From assembly GCA_019117485.1 (NCBI GenBank), contig DWZQ01000026.1, forward strand, positions 1 to 64,000: 64,000 nt of DNA. Reading direction: 5' to 3'. Below the pieces are notes generated by a model. That model saw only the letters and a program-made list of their open reading frames with translations, did not search any database and was not told the DNA's origin. The position numbers were made by a program, and so were the translations under genes. Positions 15,273-23,889 of the stretch are shown here, in pieces; position 1 is the first letter of the stretch, and each line of letters opens with the position of its first letter. This DNA comes from Candidatus Agathobaculum intestinipullorum (GTDB lineage Bacteria > Bacillota > Clostridia > Oscillospirales > Butyricicoccaceae).

Positions 15273-16651
15273 TCTTCCACGTCCTCCCCTAAAAACATCG
15301 CCAGCGCGCGCTCCATGCGCATGCCGCGGCTGCCTTTAAACAACAGCGCGTCACCCGGCTTTGCGTCCTGCCGCAGTGCGGCGGCCAGCGCTACCTGATC
15401 GTTAAACGCATAGGCGTGTTCCATTCCGCTTTCCTGCGCGCCCGCAACCATTGCAGCCGCGTCCGGGCCGAAAGCGTAAAGCGCATCCGCATGCGCAGCC
15501 GCCGCACGGCCCGCCCGCCGATGACCTTCTTCGGCATAGTCGCCCAACTCAAGCATCGAACCGAGCACCGCGAAACGTCGCCCATCCGGCGCCATGCCGC
15601 CCAGCACTGCGAGAGTCGCTTCCATCGCATCCGGGCTGGCGTTGTAACAGTCGGCAAAAATTTGATAGCCGTCCTGCTCGTAGATATTCTGCCGCATGCC
15701 GCTAGCCTCATAAGAAACTAGCCCTGCCGCAATCTGCGCGGGTGTCTCTCCCAGCAACAGGCCGACGGCGGCCGCTGCAAGTGCATTGAGTACGTTATGC
15801 GCACCGGGAATCGTAAGCTTTGCCGCAAATTTTCCCCCACAGGGCAGCGCCGTACCCGACAGGCTGTTGTTGATCACATCAAACGAGCCGTCCTCGTGCA
15901 GCGAGGCCGTCAGGTCGCACGCCGGGTTGTCGATACCGTAGGTCACAACGCGGCAGCCAAGTTTTTCCCGTTTGTCCCACAAAAGCGGCTCGTCACCGCA
16001 CAACACGGCGCAGCCATCCGGCTGCAAGCCCTCGAGAATCTCGAGCTTTGCCTTGCAGATACCCTCGCGCGAGCCGAGAAACTCAATGTGCGAGGTGCCA
16101 ATGTTGGTGATGACCGCGATATCCGGCTTTGCTGCCGCCGTCATACGAGACAGCTCGCCGAAGTGGTTCATACCCATTTCTGCCACCATGACCTCGGTAT
16201 CCCGCGTCATGCCAAACAGCGTCAGCGGCAGGCCGATCTCGTTATTGAGGTTCCCCTCGGTCTTTTGTGCGCGCAGGCCCTGCGACAGCACAGCGTACAG
16301 CAGCTCCTTGGTCGTCGTTTTACCAACCGAGCCGGTCACGCCGACCACCTTGCCACCGCACATCTGCCGGTAACCGCCCGCAAGGTCGAGCAGCGCCTGT
16401 GACGTGTTCCCCACATACAGCGCAGGCACCGGATATTCCTCATTGTGCCGATGGGATACGACCGCCGCCGCCCCGTTTTCAATCGCCTTGCCGATGAAGT
16501 CGTGCGCATCAAATCGCTCACCCTTGATCGGCAGGAACAGCGCATTCTCCGGAATCTGCCGCGAATCGGTCGAAACTGCGGTCAACTCTGCTTCACCCGA
16601 CGCTTCACCGCCGGTCCACGCCGCCGCCTGCGCCAGCGTAAATCGTTCCAT
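15269..16651 (-). CDS. murF: UDP-MurNAc-tripeptide:D-Ala-D-Ala ligase MurF
   Basis: The 460-residue Mur ligase adds D-Ala-D-Ala to UDP-MurNAc-tripeptide. The ATP loop reads VTGSVGKTTTKELLY, preceded by a MurE/F-type N-terminal domain (TDSRQIPENALFLPIKGE). A central domain contains NLNNEIGLPLTLFGM and EMGMNHFGELSRM, and the C-terminal domain includes DCYNASPDAMEA. The ATG at 16651 has AAAAGGGC just upstream; upstream in-frame codons are not family-like. It overlaps mraY downstream and follows murE by 46 bases. No murD or murC follows. Confidence 0.94.
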   Translation of the reverse strand: MERFTLAQAAAWTGGEASGEAELTAVSTDSRQIPENALFLPIKGERFDAHDFIGKAIENGAAAVVSHRHNEEYPVPALYVGNTSQALLDLAGGYRQMCGGKVVGVTGSVGKTTTKELLYAVLSQGLRAQKTEGNLNNEIGLPLTLFGMTRDTEVMVAEMGMNHFGELSRMTAAAKPDIAVITNIGTSHIEFLGSREGICKAKLEILEGLQPDGCAVLCGDEPLLWDKREKLGCRVVTYGIDNPACDLTASLHEDGSFDVINNSLSGTALPCGGKFAAKLTIPGAHNVLNALAAAAVGLLLGETPAQIAAGLVSYEASGMRQNIYEQDGYQIFADCYNASPDAMEATLAVLGGMAPDGRRFAVLGSMLELGDYAEEGHRRAGRAAAAHADALYAFGPDAAAMVAGAQESGMEHAYAFNDQVALAAALRQDAKPGDALLFKGSRGMRMERALAMFLGEDVEE

Positions 16652-16697
16652 GCCCTTTTTTCCCCCAATATGTGGGATGCGCACCCGGCGCACCCGC

Positions 16698-18140
16698 TTA
16701 CTTCTTCTTTGTAAAATAGTCTGCGACGATCTCGCGTTCGTCCATGTGGTGCTTGACGCCGTTGACCTCCTGATAGGTCTCATGCCCCTTGCCCATCAGC
16801 ACGATTACATCGTCCTTTTTGGCGTGCGCCATCGCCCAGTGGATCGCCTCCGTCCGGTCAACGATGACCTGCATCGGGGTTTTGGTACCCTTCATGCCTT
16901 CGAGGATATCGTCGATAATCGCCTGCGGGTCCTCCATGCGCGGATTGTCACTCGTGACCACACAGAAATCCGCGAGGTCCACCGCGATCTTGCCCATCTT
17001 CGGGCGCTTGGTGCGGTCGCGGTCGCCACCACAGCCGAACAGTGCAACCACCCGACCCTTGGCAAAACCACGCACTGCGCGCAGTACGTTCTCCACGCCG
17101 TCCGGCGTATGGGCGTAGTCGATCAGCACGGTGTAATCCGTGTCTGTCGGCACGACCTCGACGCGCCCCTTAACGCCATTGGCTGTTGCCAATGCCTTGG
17201 CTGCATCGGCCAGCGGCATGCCGGCCTGTAATACCATGCCGAGCGCCGCGAGTGCATTCTCAACCGAGAATTTTCCCGGGATACCCAGCTTGACACGCGC
17301 CATTTCGCCCTTTACTGCGGCGACAAATTCCACACCGTCCGCGTGCAGGCCCAGATTTTTCGCCGTCAGATCGGCGACATCCTTATCGCAGGAGAAAGTC
17401 AGGCACGGGCATTTCGCATCAGCCAGCATGGCCTCGGCCGCGTCATCATCCAGGTTGATCACGCCCTTATCGCTGATCGAAAACAGCTTTGCCTTGGCCT
17501 TGCGGTATTCCTCCATCGTCTTGTGAAAGTCGAGGTGATCCTGCGTCAGGTTGGTAAACGCACCGACTGCAAAGCGGATGCCATGCACACGGTCGAGCAC
17601 GAGCGAGTGCGAGGATACCTCCATAATCACATGGGTACAGCCCGCATCACGCATACGCGCGAACAGTGCGTGCAGTTCGTAGCTTTCGGGGGTGGTACGT
17701 TCGGTCTCGATCACCTCATTGCCGATCATATTCTGATTGGTACCGATCAGACCGACCTTGTGCCCCGCTTGTTCCAGCATATGTTTGACCAGATAGGTGG
17801 TCGTGGTTTTACCGTTCGTGCCGGTCACACCCAGCATGACCATGCTGTCGGCCGGATGACCGAAACGGTTGGCCGCGATCTCGGCGAGCGCCTGTCGTGC
17901 GTTTTTCACCACGACAGCCGGCGCGCCTGCGGGTGCCTCTTCGCACACGATTGCCGCCGCGCCCAGCTCGAGCGCTTTTCCGATATATTGATGCCCGTCG
18001 GTGGCAAAGCCGCGGATGGCAACGAACAGGTCACCCGGCTGCACCGCGCGCGAATCATAACGCACTTCTCCGATATCCAAACCGCCCGGTGCGGTGCTAT
18101 TTTCTACCGCGACCCCGCGGAGCAATTCCTCCAATTTCAT
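16698..18140 (-). CDS. murE: UDP-MurNAc-Ala-Glu:meso-diaminopimelate ligase MurE
   Basis: The 480-residue ligase adds the third stem residue. The N-terminal domain has VRYDSRAVQPGDLFVAI, the ATP loop reads GVTGTNGKTTTTYLVKHML, and the C-terminal domain has the motif SDNPRMEDP. The D-N-P-R form is the meso-DAP selectivity motif, so the organism probably makes DAP-type peptidoglycan. AGGAGG lies 8 bases before ATG 18140. The gene follows the PBP gene by only 10 bases. Confidence 0.95.
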   Translation of the reverse strand: MKLEELLRGVAVENSTAPGGLDIGEVRYDSRAVQPGDLFVAIRGFATDGHQYIGKALELGAAAIVCEEAPAGAPAVVVKNARQALAEIAANRFGHPADSMVMLGVTGTNGKTTTTYLVKHMLEQAGHKVGLIGTNQNMIGNEVIETERTTPESYELHALFARMRDAGCTHVIMEVSSHSLVLDRVHGIRFAVGAFTNLTQDHLDFHKTMEEYRKAKAKLFSISDKGVINLDDDAAEAMLADAKCPCLTFSCDKDVADLTAKNLGLHADGVEFVAAVKGEMARVKLGIPGKFSVENALAALGMVLQAGMPLADAAKALATANGVKGRVEVVPTDTDYTVLIDYAHTPDGVENVLRAVRGFAKGRVVALFGCGGDRDRTKRPKMGKIAVDLADFCVVTSDNPRMEDPQAIIDDILEGMKGTKTPMQVIVDRTEAIHWAMAHAKKDDVIVLMGKGHETYQEVNGVKHHMDEREIVADYFTKKK

Positions 18141-18150
18141 ATTCTTCCTC

Positions 18151-20550
18151 CTATCGGTCGTTGACGTTTGTGGTATCCGAGAATTCGACCGTTACCACCG
18201 CGCCGATATTCACCTTGGTTCCCACCGCCGGACTCTGTCGGCTGGCTGTGGTACTGCCCGTCACCTGTGAGGACGCAACGCCCTTCTGCTTGAGGTACAG
18301 GCCATATTGCTCGAGCACGCTGCGGCACTCGTCCGGCGTCAGGCCGGTCAAGTCAGGCACTTCAACCTGTTCGGTCGGCTTGCTCTCACCCATATACAGG
18401 ATAACCTTGCCACTGGCCGGGATACGCACGCCGCCCGACGGCACCTGATCGGTGACCTTGTCGCCTTCGCCCACGACGCGGTACGAGAAGCCTGCCTGCT
18501 CAAGCGAGGCCGCGGCTTCGCTTTCGGTCGAACCGATGACGCTCGGCACAGTCAACTCGCGGCGGTCGTTCTCCTCATCCGTGTAGATCGGGGTGACGCC
18601 GACATAGGGCAGCACATCCTCCATGATACGGCCAACAACCGGTGCGGCAATTGCGCCGCCGCCGTGCGCGGCGGATTCGGGCAAGTCGTTGATTGCAACG
18701 AGTACCGCGATCTGCGGATCATCCATCGGTGCAACGCCGATGAAAGACGCTGTATAACGGTTCTCGGTGTCGACTTCGTTACCCTCGTCGTCGCGCAGCT
18801 TTTCAATCTCAGACGTTGCGGTCTTACCGCCGACACGGTAGCCGGGGACATAAGCGTTTTTACCCGTGCCACCATCGACGACCGCCTGCATCGCCTCGCG
18901 CATATAGGCCGAGGTCTCTGCCGAAATGACCTGACGGATGATAGTCGTCTCGGTCGTCGATTTGACCGAACCGTCCGACCCGAGGATTTCCTTTACCACA
19001 CACGGCTGCTTGAGTTTGCCGTCATCGACGATCGCGCAAACCATATTCAGCATCTGGATCGGCGTAACCGTAAAGCGCTGGCCGAACGACGCAACTGCAA
19101 GCGAAACTTCGTTCCACTCGCTGGTCACATTGACATCGTGGAACTGGCCTTTGCTTTCGCTGGGCAGGTCGATGCCGGTCGGCTCGGTCAGGCCGAACGC
19201 CTTGTAAAATTCGTAGAACCGATCCAAACCGGTATTGGCGACAATCTGCATCATCGCCACGTTGCACGAGTTCATCAGCGCCTCAGTCAGCGTTTGCGTG
19301 CCGTGGCCGCTGGTGTTGGAACAGCTGATTGGCTTGGACCAGTCGCCAACCATCATCGAGCCGCCGCAGTAATAGGTATCCTCCTCGTGTGCAATGCCCA
19401 ATTCATAGGCCGTAGCAACGTTCATCAGTTTGAACGTCGAACCCGGCTCATAGTTATCGGTCACTACCGGATTATACCACATTTTGTACAGCTGCTGTGA
19501 ACGAATTTCGGTCAGCTCATTGACGAGTTCTTCGTTATCCTGCACACTTTGCGGGAGGTTGGCAAGACCGCCCTCCTGATAATACTTGTCACTGATCTCG
19601 GCCGTGACACCGTGTTCCTGCAAAGCGGCCTGCACGTTGGTTTTGAGCTCCTCGATATAGCGCTCGTCAGTAATCGTGTAGGAATTGTTCGGATCGTAGT
19701 CCGGCAGCGATGCCATCGCCAGCACCTCGCCGGTTTTGACGTTCATCACGATGCCGGAAACACCGTCACGGGCCTGCGGATTATCGGCCAGCGCGGTCTC
19801 CAGATGCTTTTCGAGGAAGTTCTGGATATCGCTGTCGATGGTCAACACAAGCGAGTCGCCATCCTGTGCGGGGATATACTGCTCGGTTTCGGGCGTCATA
19901 TCCTGATTCTGTGCGTTCTGCACGCGCACCAGACGGCCCGCTGTACCGGAAAGCACATCGTTGTACTCAGCTTCCAGACCATAAGCGCCATTGTTATCGC
20001 TGCTGACATAACCGAGCACTGCGGACAGGAACGCGCCCTGCTGGTAATAGCGTTTGGTATCCGGCTCGGAATATACGCCCGTGCAACCCGCTTTTTCCAG
20101 CGCGGCATATAACTCCTTTGCAACGTCCTTGTCGACCTTCTGTGCGATGATCTCATACTCCGAATCGGTTTTCTGCACCTTAGCCAGCACCGTCTCGTAG
20201 TCCAGACTGAGCGAATCGGCCAGAATCTGCGCCAGCGTCTGCTGCCGCACCTGCTTTTCGGCTTCATCCTTGAGGTCGCCGACCACAGCCTTGGGCGAAA
20301 CGACCACGCGCTCGACCTCGGCCGACTCGGCCAGCACCTGCATATTCGCATCGTAGATCACGCCGCGGTTGGGTGTGATGAACGTATCACGCGTCTGCAA
20401 AGACGCGGCCTGCTGCCGGTAAAAATCATAATGGAACACTTGCATATACAGCAGACGGACGGCAACCAGCCCAAAGCCCAGCACGATAAAGATAAGCGTC
20501 AGCCCGACGATGCGCCCGCGCATCTGGTTGTTCGGTCTTTTTGCTGTCAT
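18151..20550 (-). CDS. Class B penicillin-binding protein with C-terminal PASTA domains (SpoVD/FtsI type)
   Basis: This 799-residue transpeptidase crosslinks peptidoglycan at the septum or in the spore cortex. It has an N-terminal membrane helix (about 18-40), a dimerisation domain and a transpeptidase domain. The catalytic motifs are S371-T-F-K and S428-C-N, but the third motif is K576-T-A instead of the usual K-T-G. Two PASTA-like domains follow (starting VPSVIGSTESEA and VPDLTGLTPDEC). GGAGG lies 11 bases before ATG 20550; an in-frame ATG six codons upstream lacks a site. It is the only class B PBP in the dcw cluster, so it may serve vegetative division, sporulation or both. Confidence 0.88.
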   Translation of the reverse strand: MTAKRPNNQMRGRIVGLTLIFIVLGFGLVAVRLLYMQVFHYDFYRQQAASLQTRDTFITPNRGVIYDANMQVLAESAEVERVVVSPKAVVGDLKDEAEKQVRQQTLAQILADSLSLDYETVLAKVQKTDSEYEIIAQKVDKDVAKELYAALEKAGCTGVYSEPDTKRYYQQGAFLSAVLGYVSSDNNGAYGLEAEYNDVLSGTAGRLVRVQNAQNQDMTPETEQYIPAQDGDSLVLTIDSDIQNFLEKHLETALADNPQARDGVSGIVMNVKTGEVLAMASLPDYDPNNSYTITDERYIEELKTNVQAALQEHGVTAEISDKYYQEGGLANLPQSVQDNEELVNELTEIRSQQLYKMWYNPVVTDNYEPGSTFKLMNVATAYELGIAHEEDTYYCGGSMMVGDWSKPISCSNTSGHGTQTLTEALMNSCNVAMMQIVANTGLDRFYEFYKAFGLTEPTGIDLPSESKGQFHDVNVTSEWNEVSLAVASFGQRFTVTPIQMLNMVCAIVDDGKLKQPCVVKEILGSDGSVKSTTETTIIRQVISAETSAYMREAMQAVVDGGTGKNAYVPGYRVGGKTATSEIEKLRDDEGNEVDTENRYTASFIGVAPMDDPQIAVLVAINDLPESAAHGGGAIAAPVVGRIMEDVLPYVGVTPIYTDEENDRRELTVPSVIGSTESEAAASLEQAGFSYRVVGEGDKVTDQVPSGGVRIPASGKVILYMGESKPTEQVEVPDLTGLTPDECRSVLEQYGLYLKQKGVASSQVTGSTTASRQSPAVGTKVNIGAVVTVEFSDTTNVNDR

Positions 20551-20642
20551 ATCCGTCCGTTCCTCCATAATCTGTTTTAAAAATGCGTAAGGAGTCAGAA
20601 GTTTCCACCTCTCACTCCCCTGTACGCATCCTATTCATTTAC

Positions 20643-21128
20643 TCACCGGATATATTCCACGATTGCGGAAAAGCTGCGTGCCAATCCAGCAAACAGCGAC
20701 CCGAGCGACATCCCGCTCTCGGCCACCGTCACGGTATCGGGGTTGGTCAACTCGACGTACTCGATCTGGGCATTATCAAACTTGACCATACCCAGATTGT
20801 TGACGGCGTACTCCTCGATCTCATCCATGTCCATACTGTTGACCTTTTTGGTCGTCAGCGAAACATTTTCCGCTTTCAGTTCATTGAGCGTTTCATTCTG
20901 CTCACCGACCAGCGCACTCAATTGGGTCAGCTGCATCTGGCAGTACAGGATGTAGGCTGCCGTCATCGCAAGCACGATGGCGCAAGCCATAACGCTGGGT
21001 CGCAAACCCGCTTTTTTACGCCGGCGCGGTGTCGGTGCGACGCGCAGATTGCGTTGCTGTTCCTGCTGAGCCGGAAAACGTTCTTCAAATTGTTCATAAG
21101 CCACGCTTTCCCTGCTGGCAGACCTCAT
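20643..21128 (-). CDS. ftsL: FtsL-like division protein
   Basis: The 161-residue bitopic protein has a charged cytoplasmic N-terminus with a PRRRKK patch, one membrane helix (about 46-66) and a coiled coil (LSALVGEQNETLNELKAEN). A short extracellular domain with EEYAVNNLGM follows, typical of FtsL/DivIC proteins. It sits between rsmH and the PBP gene, the canonical ftsL slot, and should bridge FtsQ and the synthase complex. The start at 21128 follows GGAGAAAGGAAA. Sequence conservation in this family is low, so position carries much of the weight. Confidence 0.82.
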   Translation of the reverse strand: MRSASRESVAYEQFEERFPAQQEQQRNLRVAPTPRRRKKAGLRPSVMACAIVLAMTAAYILYCQMQLTQLSALVGEQNETLNELKAENVSLTTKKVNSMDMDEIEEYAVNNLGMVKFDNAQIEYVELTNPDTVTVAESGMSLGSLFAGLARSFSAIVEYIR

Positions 21129-21156
21129 TGCATTTCCTTTCTCCTGCGGTTGCTGT

Positions 21157-22092
21157 TCATATTTTCTCACATACACGCAGCTTGGCGCTGCGCGCACGCG
21201 GATTCTCTTCGATCTCTTTCTCATTCGGAAGGATCGGCTTACGCGAAACCAGCCTCACCTTCGGTTTTTTGCCGCAAACGCATACTGGAAACTCTTTCGG
21301 GCAGGTACACCCCTGTGCCGCCTGTTGGAACGCCGCCTTAACGATACGGTCTTCCAAACTGTGGAATGTGATCACCGCAAGCCGCCCCCCGGGGCTCAGG
21401 CAATCAATCGCCTTATCCATCGCCTCTCGCACCGCGCCCAGCTCGTCGTTCACCGCAATGCGGATCGCCTGAAAGCTGCGCTTGGCCGGATGCTGTTTTT
21501 CCCGCTTTGCCTTGCCTGGCATCGCGCCCTTGATCACGTCAACCAGTTCCAGCGTTGTCCCAATCGGCTTTTTTGCCCGTTCCCGTTCAATCGCTGCGGC
21601 AATCAGCGGCGCATACCGCTCCTCGCCATACTCAAACAGGATGCGCCGAATCTCATCACGGCTCCACTCATTTACCACGTTCCACGCGGTCAGCGTCTGC
21701 GTGCGATCCATGCGCATATCGAGCGGTGCGTCCTGCATGTAGGAAAAACCGCGCTCCGCATGATCGAGCTGCGGCGACGATACCCCCAAGTCAAACAGGA
21801 TACCATCTGCACCCGGCAACCCAAGCGAGGCAAGCACACGGTCGATATCGCGAAAATCGCTTTTGACCGTGGTCACACGCTGCCAAACATCGCGCAGGCG
21901 TTCTTTTGCGTTTTCCAGCGCCTCATCGTCCCGGTCGATACAGATCAAGCGGCCGTTATCATGCAAACGCTCCGCGATGCGGAGCGAATGCCCGGCGCCG
22001 CCGGTCGTCGCGTCGACATAAACGCCGTCCGGCTTGATCGCCAGCGCCTCCAGACAGGGCTCGAGCAGGATGGATACATGATGAAATTCCAT
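21157..22092 (-). CDS. rsmH: 16S rRNA (cytosine-1402-N4)-methyltransferase RsmH
   Basis: The 311-residue SAM-dependent enzyme (old name MraW) methylates C1402 in the ribosomal decoding centre. Visible signatures are the opening HHVSILLEPCLEAL, the SAM site VDATTGGAGHS, DGILFDLGVSSPQLD and GGRLAVITFHSLEDRIVK. It follows mraZ by 21 bases with a strong GGAGGG site. An Asn-Pro-rich C-terminus (NPRARSAKLR) is typical. Confidence 0.95.
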   Translation of the reverse strand: MEFHHVSILLEPCLEALAIKPDGVYVDATTGGAGHSLRIAERLHDNGRLICIDRDDEALENAKERLRDVWQRVTTVKSDFRDIDRVLASLGLPGADGILFDLGVSSPQLDHAERGFSYMQDAPLDMRMDRTQTLTAWNVVNEWSRDEIRRILFEYGEERYAPLIAAAIERERAKKPIGTTLELVDVIKGAMPGKAKREKQHPAKRSFQAIRIAVNDELGAVREAMDKAIDCLSPGGRLAVITFHSLEDRIVKAAFQQAAQGCTCPKEFPVCVCGKKPKVRLVSRKPILPNEKEIEENPRARSAKLRVCEKI

Positions 22093-22113
22093 ACGACCCT
22101 CCTGCCTGTCCGG

Positions 22114-22533
22114 TTAAAAATCAATGTCTTCTACGTCAGCAGCCACGCTCTCCGCGTCGATCTCCTCGTTGTACGCACGCCATTTGTCGCTGTTCCAGAT
22201 CTCGGCGTGATCGAGCTGGCCAATGACCACCACGTCTTTTTGCAAGTCGGCAAACTCACGCAAGTTGGACGGGATCAGGATACGTCCCTGTGCGTCGAGC
22301 TGCGCGTCGAATGCATTGGCGAAGTAATAGCGCTTGACCCGACGCGCCTTTTCGCCGTTGCCCAGACTGCGGATGCGCTCCTCAAGCGCCTCCCATTCCT
22401 TCTCCGGGTATACGGCAAGACAGCCGTCCAGTCCCTTTGTCACGGTGAAGTGCTCACCCAGCTTTTCGCGCAGCTTGGCCGGCATTGCCAGACGCCCCTT
22501 GGCGTCTACGGAATGCTTGTACTCGCCCTTCAC
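22114..22533 (-). CDS. mraZ: Transcriptional regulator MraZ
   Basis: The 139-residue protein has two tandem MraZ/AbrB-like halves, with YKHSVDAKGRLAMPAKLRE first and FDAQLDAQGRILIPSNLRE second; the D-x-K/Q-G-R motifs are DNA-binding. MraZ represses its own dcw operon by binding direct repeats near the promoter, and candidate repeats are present here. The start is a GTG at 22533 with AAGGTGG upstream. It heads the leftward dcw cluster. Confidence 0.93.
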   Translation of the reverse strand: MKGEYKHSVDAKGRLAMPAKLREKLGEHFTVTKGLDGCLAVYPEKEWEALEERIRSLGNGEKARRVKRYYFANAFDAQLDAQGRILIPSNLREFADLQKDVVVIGQLDHAEIWNSDKWRAYNEEIDAESVAADVEDIDF

Positions 22534-22544
22534 CGGTTTTCACA

Positions 22545-22597
22545 CCCCACCTTCGCCTTGATGGAGCAGCGTGGCACTTATCCCCACGCATCCCCAC
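22545..22597 (-). promoter_or_regulatory. Candidate MraZ operator repeats
   Basis: On the coding strand of mraZ, GTGGGG occurs at 22592-22597 and 22582-22587, exactly 10 bases apart, and again at 22545-22550. MraZ of other bacteria binds TGGGN repeats with 10-base periodicity just downstream of the mraZ promoter. Position and period match autoregulation. The third copy overlaps the ribosome-binding region. Confidence 0.65.
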
Positions 22598-22606
22598 CTT
22601 GCTTCC

Positions 22607-22635
22607 ATTATAGCGGGACGCCCTTGGGATTGCAA
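22607..22635 (-). promoter_or_regulatory. Promoter of mraZ and the dcw cluster
   Basis: Read leftward, TTGCAA (22630-22635), a 17-base spacer and TATAAT (22607-22612) form a strong promoter. The candidate MraZ repeats begin 10 bases downstream of the -10 box. Confidence 0.82.
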
Positions 22636-22884
22636 GTTTTATTTCGCATTATTTTGCAGAACATTCCGGCCATATATTCGTGAATTCGACGGTTTTTGCA
22701 ATTTTCAAACACTTGTTCGATGATTTCCCATATTTCTTTCCAACCCCATCCAGTGGTGGTAAATCCCACCGCTAAACCATATCTGGCCCATAATTTTCCG
22801 CTCGTAGAAAGCCGTATCCCACACTTGCCAACATTCCGTGGGACAAAGTGGGAGCCTGTGCTTTGCGTTTTCAGGTAAACTCGT
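22636..22884. other. Intergenic region with GTGGGA-type repeats
   Basis: No gene is supported between the coiled-coil gene and the mraZ promoter. On the plus strand GTGGGA recurs at 22838-22843 and 22848-22853 with the same 10-base period as the mraZ operator repeats. An inverted TCCCAC lies at 22817-22822. This could be a second, distal MraZ site, or chance. Confidence 0.4.
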
Positions 22885-22923
22885 CATAAAAAAAACAGCC
22901 GTCCAAAGACGGCTGTTTTTTCT
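22885..22923 (-). terminator. Terminator of the uvrC-rsmD-coaD operon
   Basis: A 13-bp stem AAAAACAGCCGTC/GACGGCTGTTTTT (22891-22903 with 22908-22920) is followed, read leftward, by four more T residues. Confidence 0.9.
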
Positions 22924-22937
22924 CACGATTAGAAATT

Positions 22938-23393
22938 TTACTTTGCGATGCTCTTGAAGCGCTGGCGCGCCTTGCGCACCTCTTCGAGCGAGAGCGCGAC
23001 GGCCTCTTCGGTGCGCTTGAGCGTGTCCTCACAGTACTCATTGGCTACACGGCGCAGTTCACGCGCCTGAATTTCCGCATTGCCCTGCACTTCCTTGGCC
23101 TTGCGGCGCGCAGCCACCACGATCTCGGTCTCAGACACCATCTGCCGGGCATCCTCCTCCGCCTGACGGCGGATCGCTTCCGCTTCGCGTTTGCCAGAAG
23201 CCAGCATTTCACTACGCTTGGACACAATATCCTGTGCGACCTGTAGGTCATTGGGCAAAGTCGCGCGCAGCTCGTCGAGCAGATCGAGCAGATGGTCACG
23301 TTCGATGATGCACTTCTCGCCCGCCAGCGGAATGCCCTTGGCGTCCTGCACCATATCGTACATACTGTTGATCAGTTCGTCCAAAGTTGCCAT
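22938..23393 (-). CDS. Coiled-coil protein of unknown function downstream of coaD
   Basis: The 151-residue protein is almost wholly helical. A short head (MATLDELINSMYDMVQDAKG) is followed by long heptad-rich segments full of Glu, Arg and Ala (EAEAIRRQAEEDARQMV, then RRVANEYCEDTLKRTEEAV). It resembles the DivIVA-like or ATP-synthase-stalk-like small proteins often annotated as hypothetical beside coaD in Clostridia. No catalytic motif is seen. It follows coaD by three bases, so it is co-transcribed, and ends the operon just before the mraZ promoter. A structural or polar-scaffold role is possible but not shown. Confidence 0.75.
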   Translation of the reverse strand: MATLDELINSMYDMVQDAKGIPLAGEKCIIERDHLLDLLDELRATLPNDLQVAQDIVSKRSEMLASGKREAEAIRRQAEEDARQMVSETEIVVAARRKAKEVQGNAEIQARELRRVANEYCEDTLKRTEEAVALSLEEVRKARQRFKSIAK

Positions 23394-23396
23394 CGG

Positions 23397-23882
23397 TTAC
23401 CCTTCCTTTCTTGTCCGGCGCACAATGTCCTGCATGATCCCATCGGGGACGAAACCGGCAACACTGCCGCCGTGTACCGCAATGTCCTTCACAACAGACG
23501 AGGACAGGTACATATACTCCGCGCTGGTCATCAGGAAAACCGTATCCAGCTCGGGATTCAGCTTCCGATTGGCCAGCGCCATCTGAAATTCGTATTCAAA
23601 ATCCGAAACCGCGCGTAGCCCCTTGACTACCGCGCATGCTTGTAGCTGCCGGGCATAGTCAGCCAACAGGCCGCCGAACGAGGCGATTTCCACATTCGGC
23701 AAGCCCTCGGTCGTCTGCCGGAGGAAGGCCATGCGTTCTTCCACCGTAAACATCGGCTTTTTGTTCTGGTTGTGCATGACCGCCACTACCAGCCGGTCAA
23801 ACATGACCGACGCGCGGCGGATAATATCCAGATGCCCCAGCGTAACCGGGTCAAAGCTGCCCGGATAAATTGCAGTTCTCAT
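23397..23882 (-). CDS. coaD: Phosphopantetheine adenylyltransferase
   Basis: The 161-residue enzyme makes dephospho-CoA from 4'-phosphopantetheine and ATP, the fourth step of CoA synthesis. The nucleotidyltransferase motif TAIYPGSFDPVTLGHLDII contains the T/S-x-G-H signature. VKGLRAVSDFEYEFQMA and the EYMYLSSSVVKD segment complete the active site. Length is normal. It lies 7 bases after rsmD, the common rsmD-coaD arrangement. Confidence 0.95.
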   Translation of the reverse strand: MRTAIYPGSFDPVTLGHLDIIRRASVMFDRLVVAVMHNQNKKPMFTVEERMAFLRQTTEGLPNVEIASFGGLLADYARQLQACAVVKGLRAVSDFEYEFQMALANRKLNPELDTVFLMTSAEYMYLSSSVVKDIAVHGGSVAGFVPDGIMQDIVRRTRKEG

Positions 23883-23889
23883 GTTTTAT

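Noticed and set aside
22705-22926. Possible 73-residue leftward protein before mraZ
   Set aside because: It runs through a strong terminator hairpin, has no ribosome site and shows no recognisable pattern.
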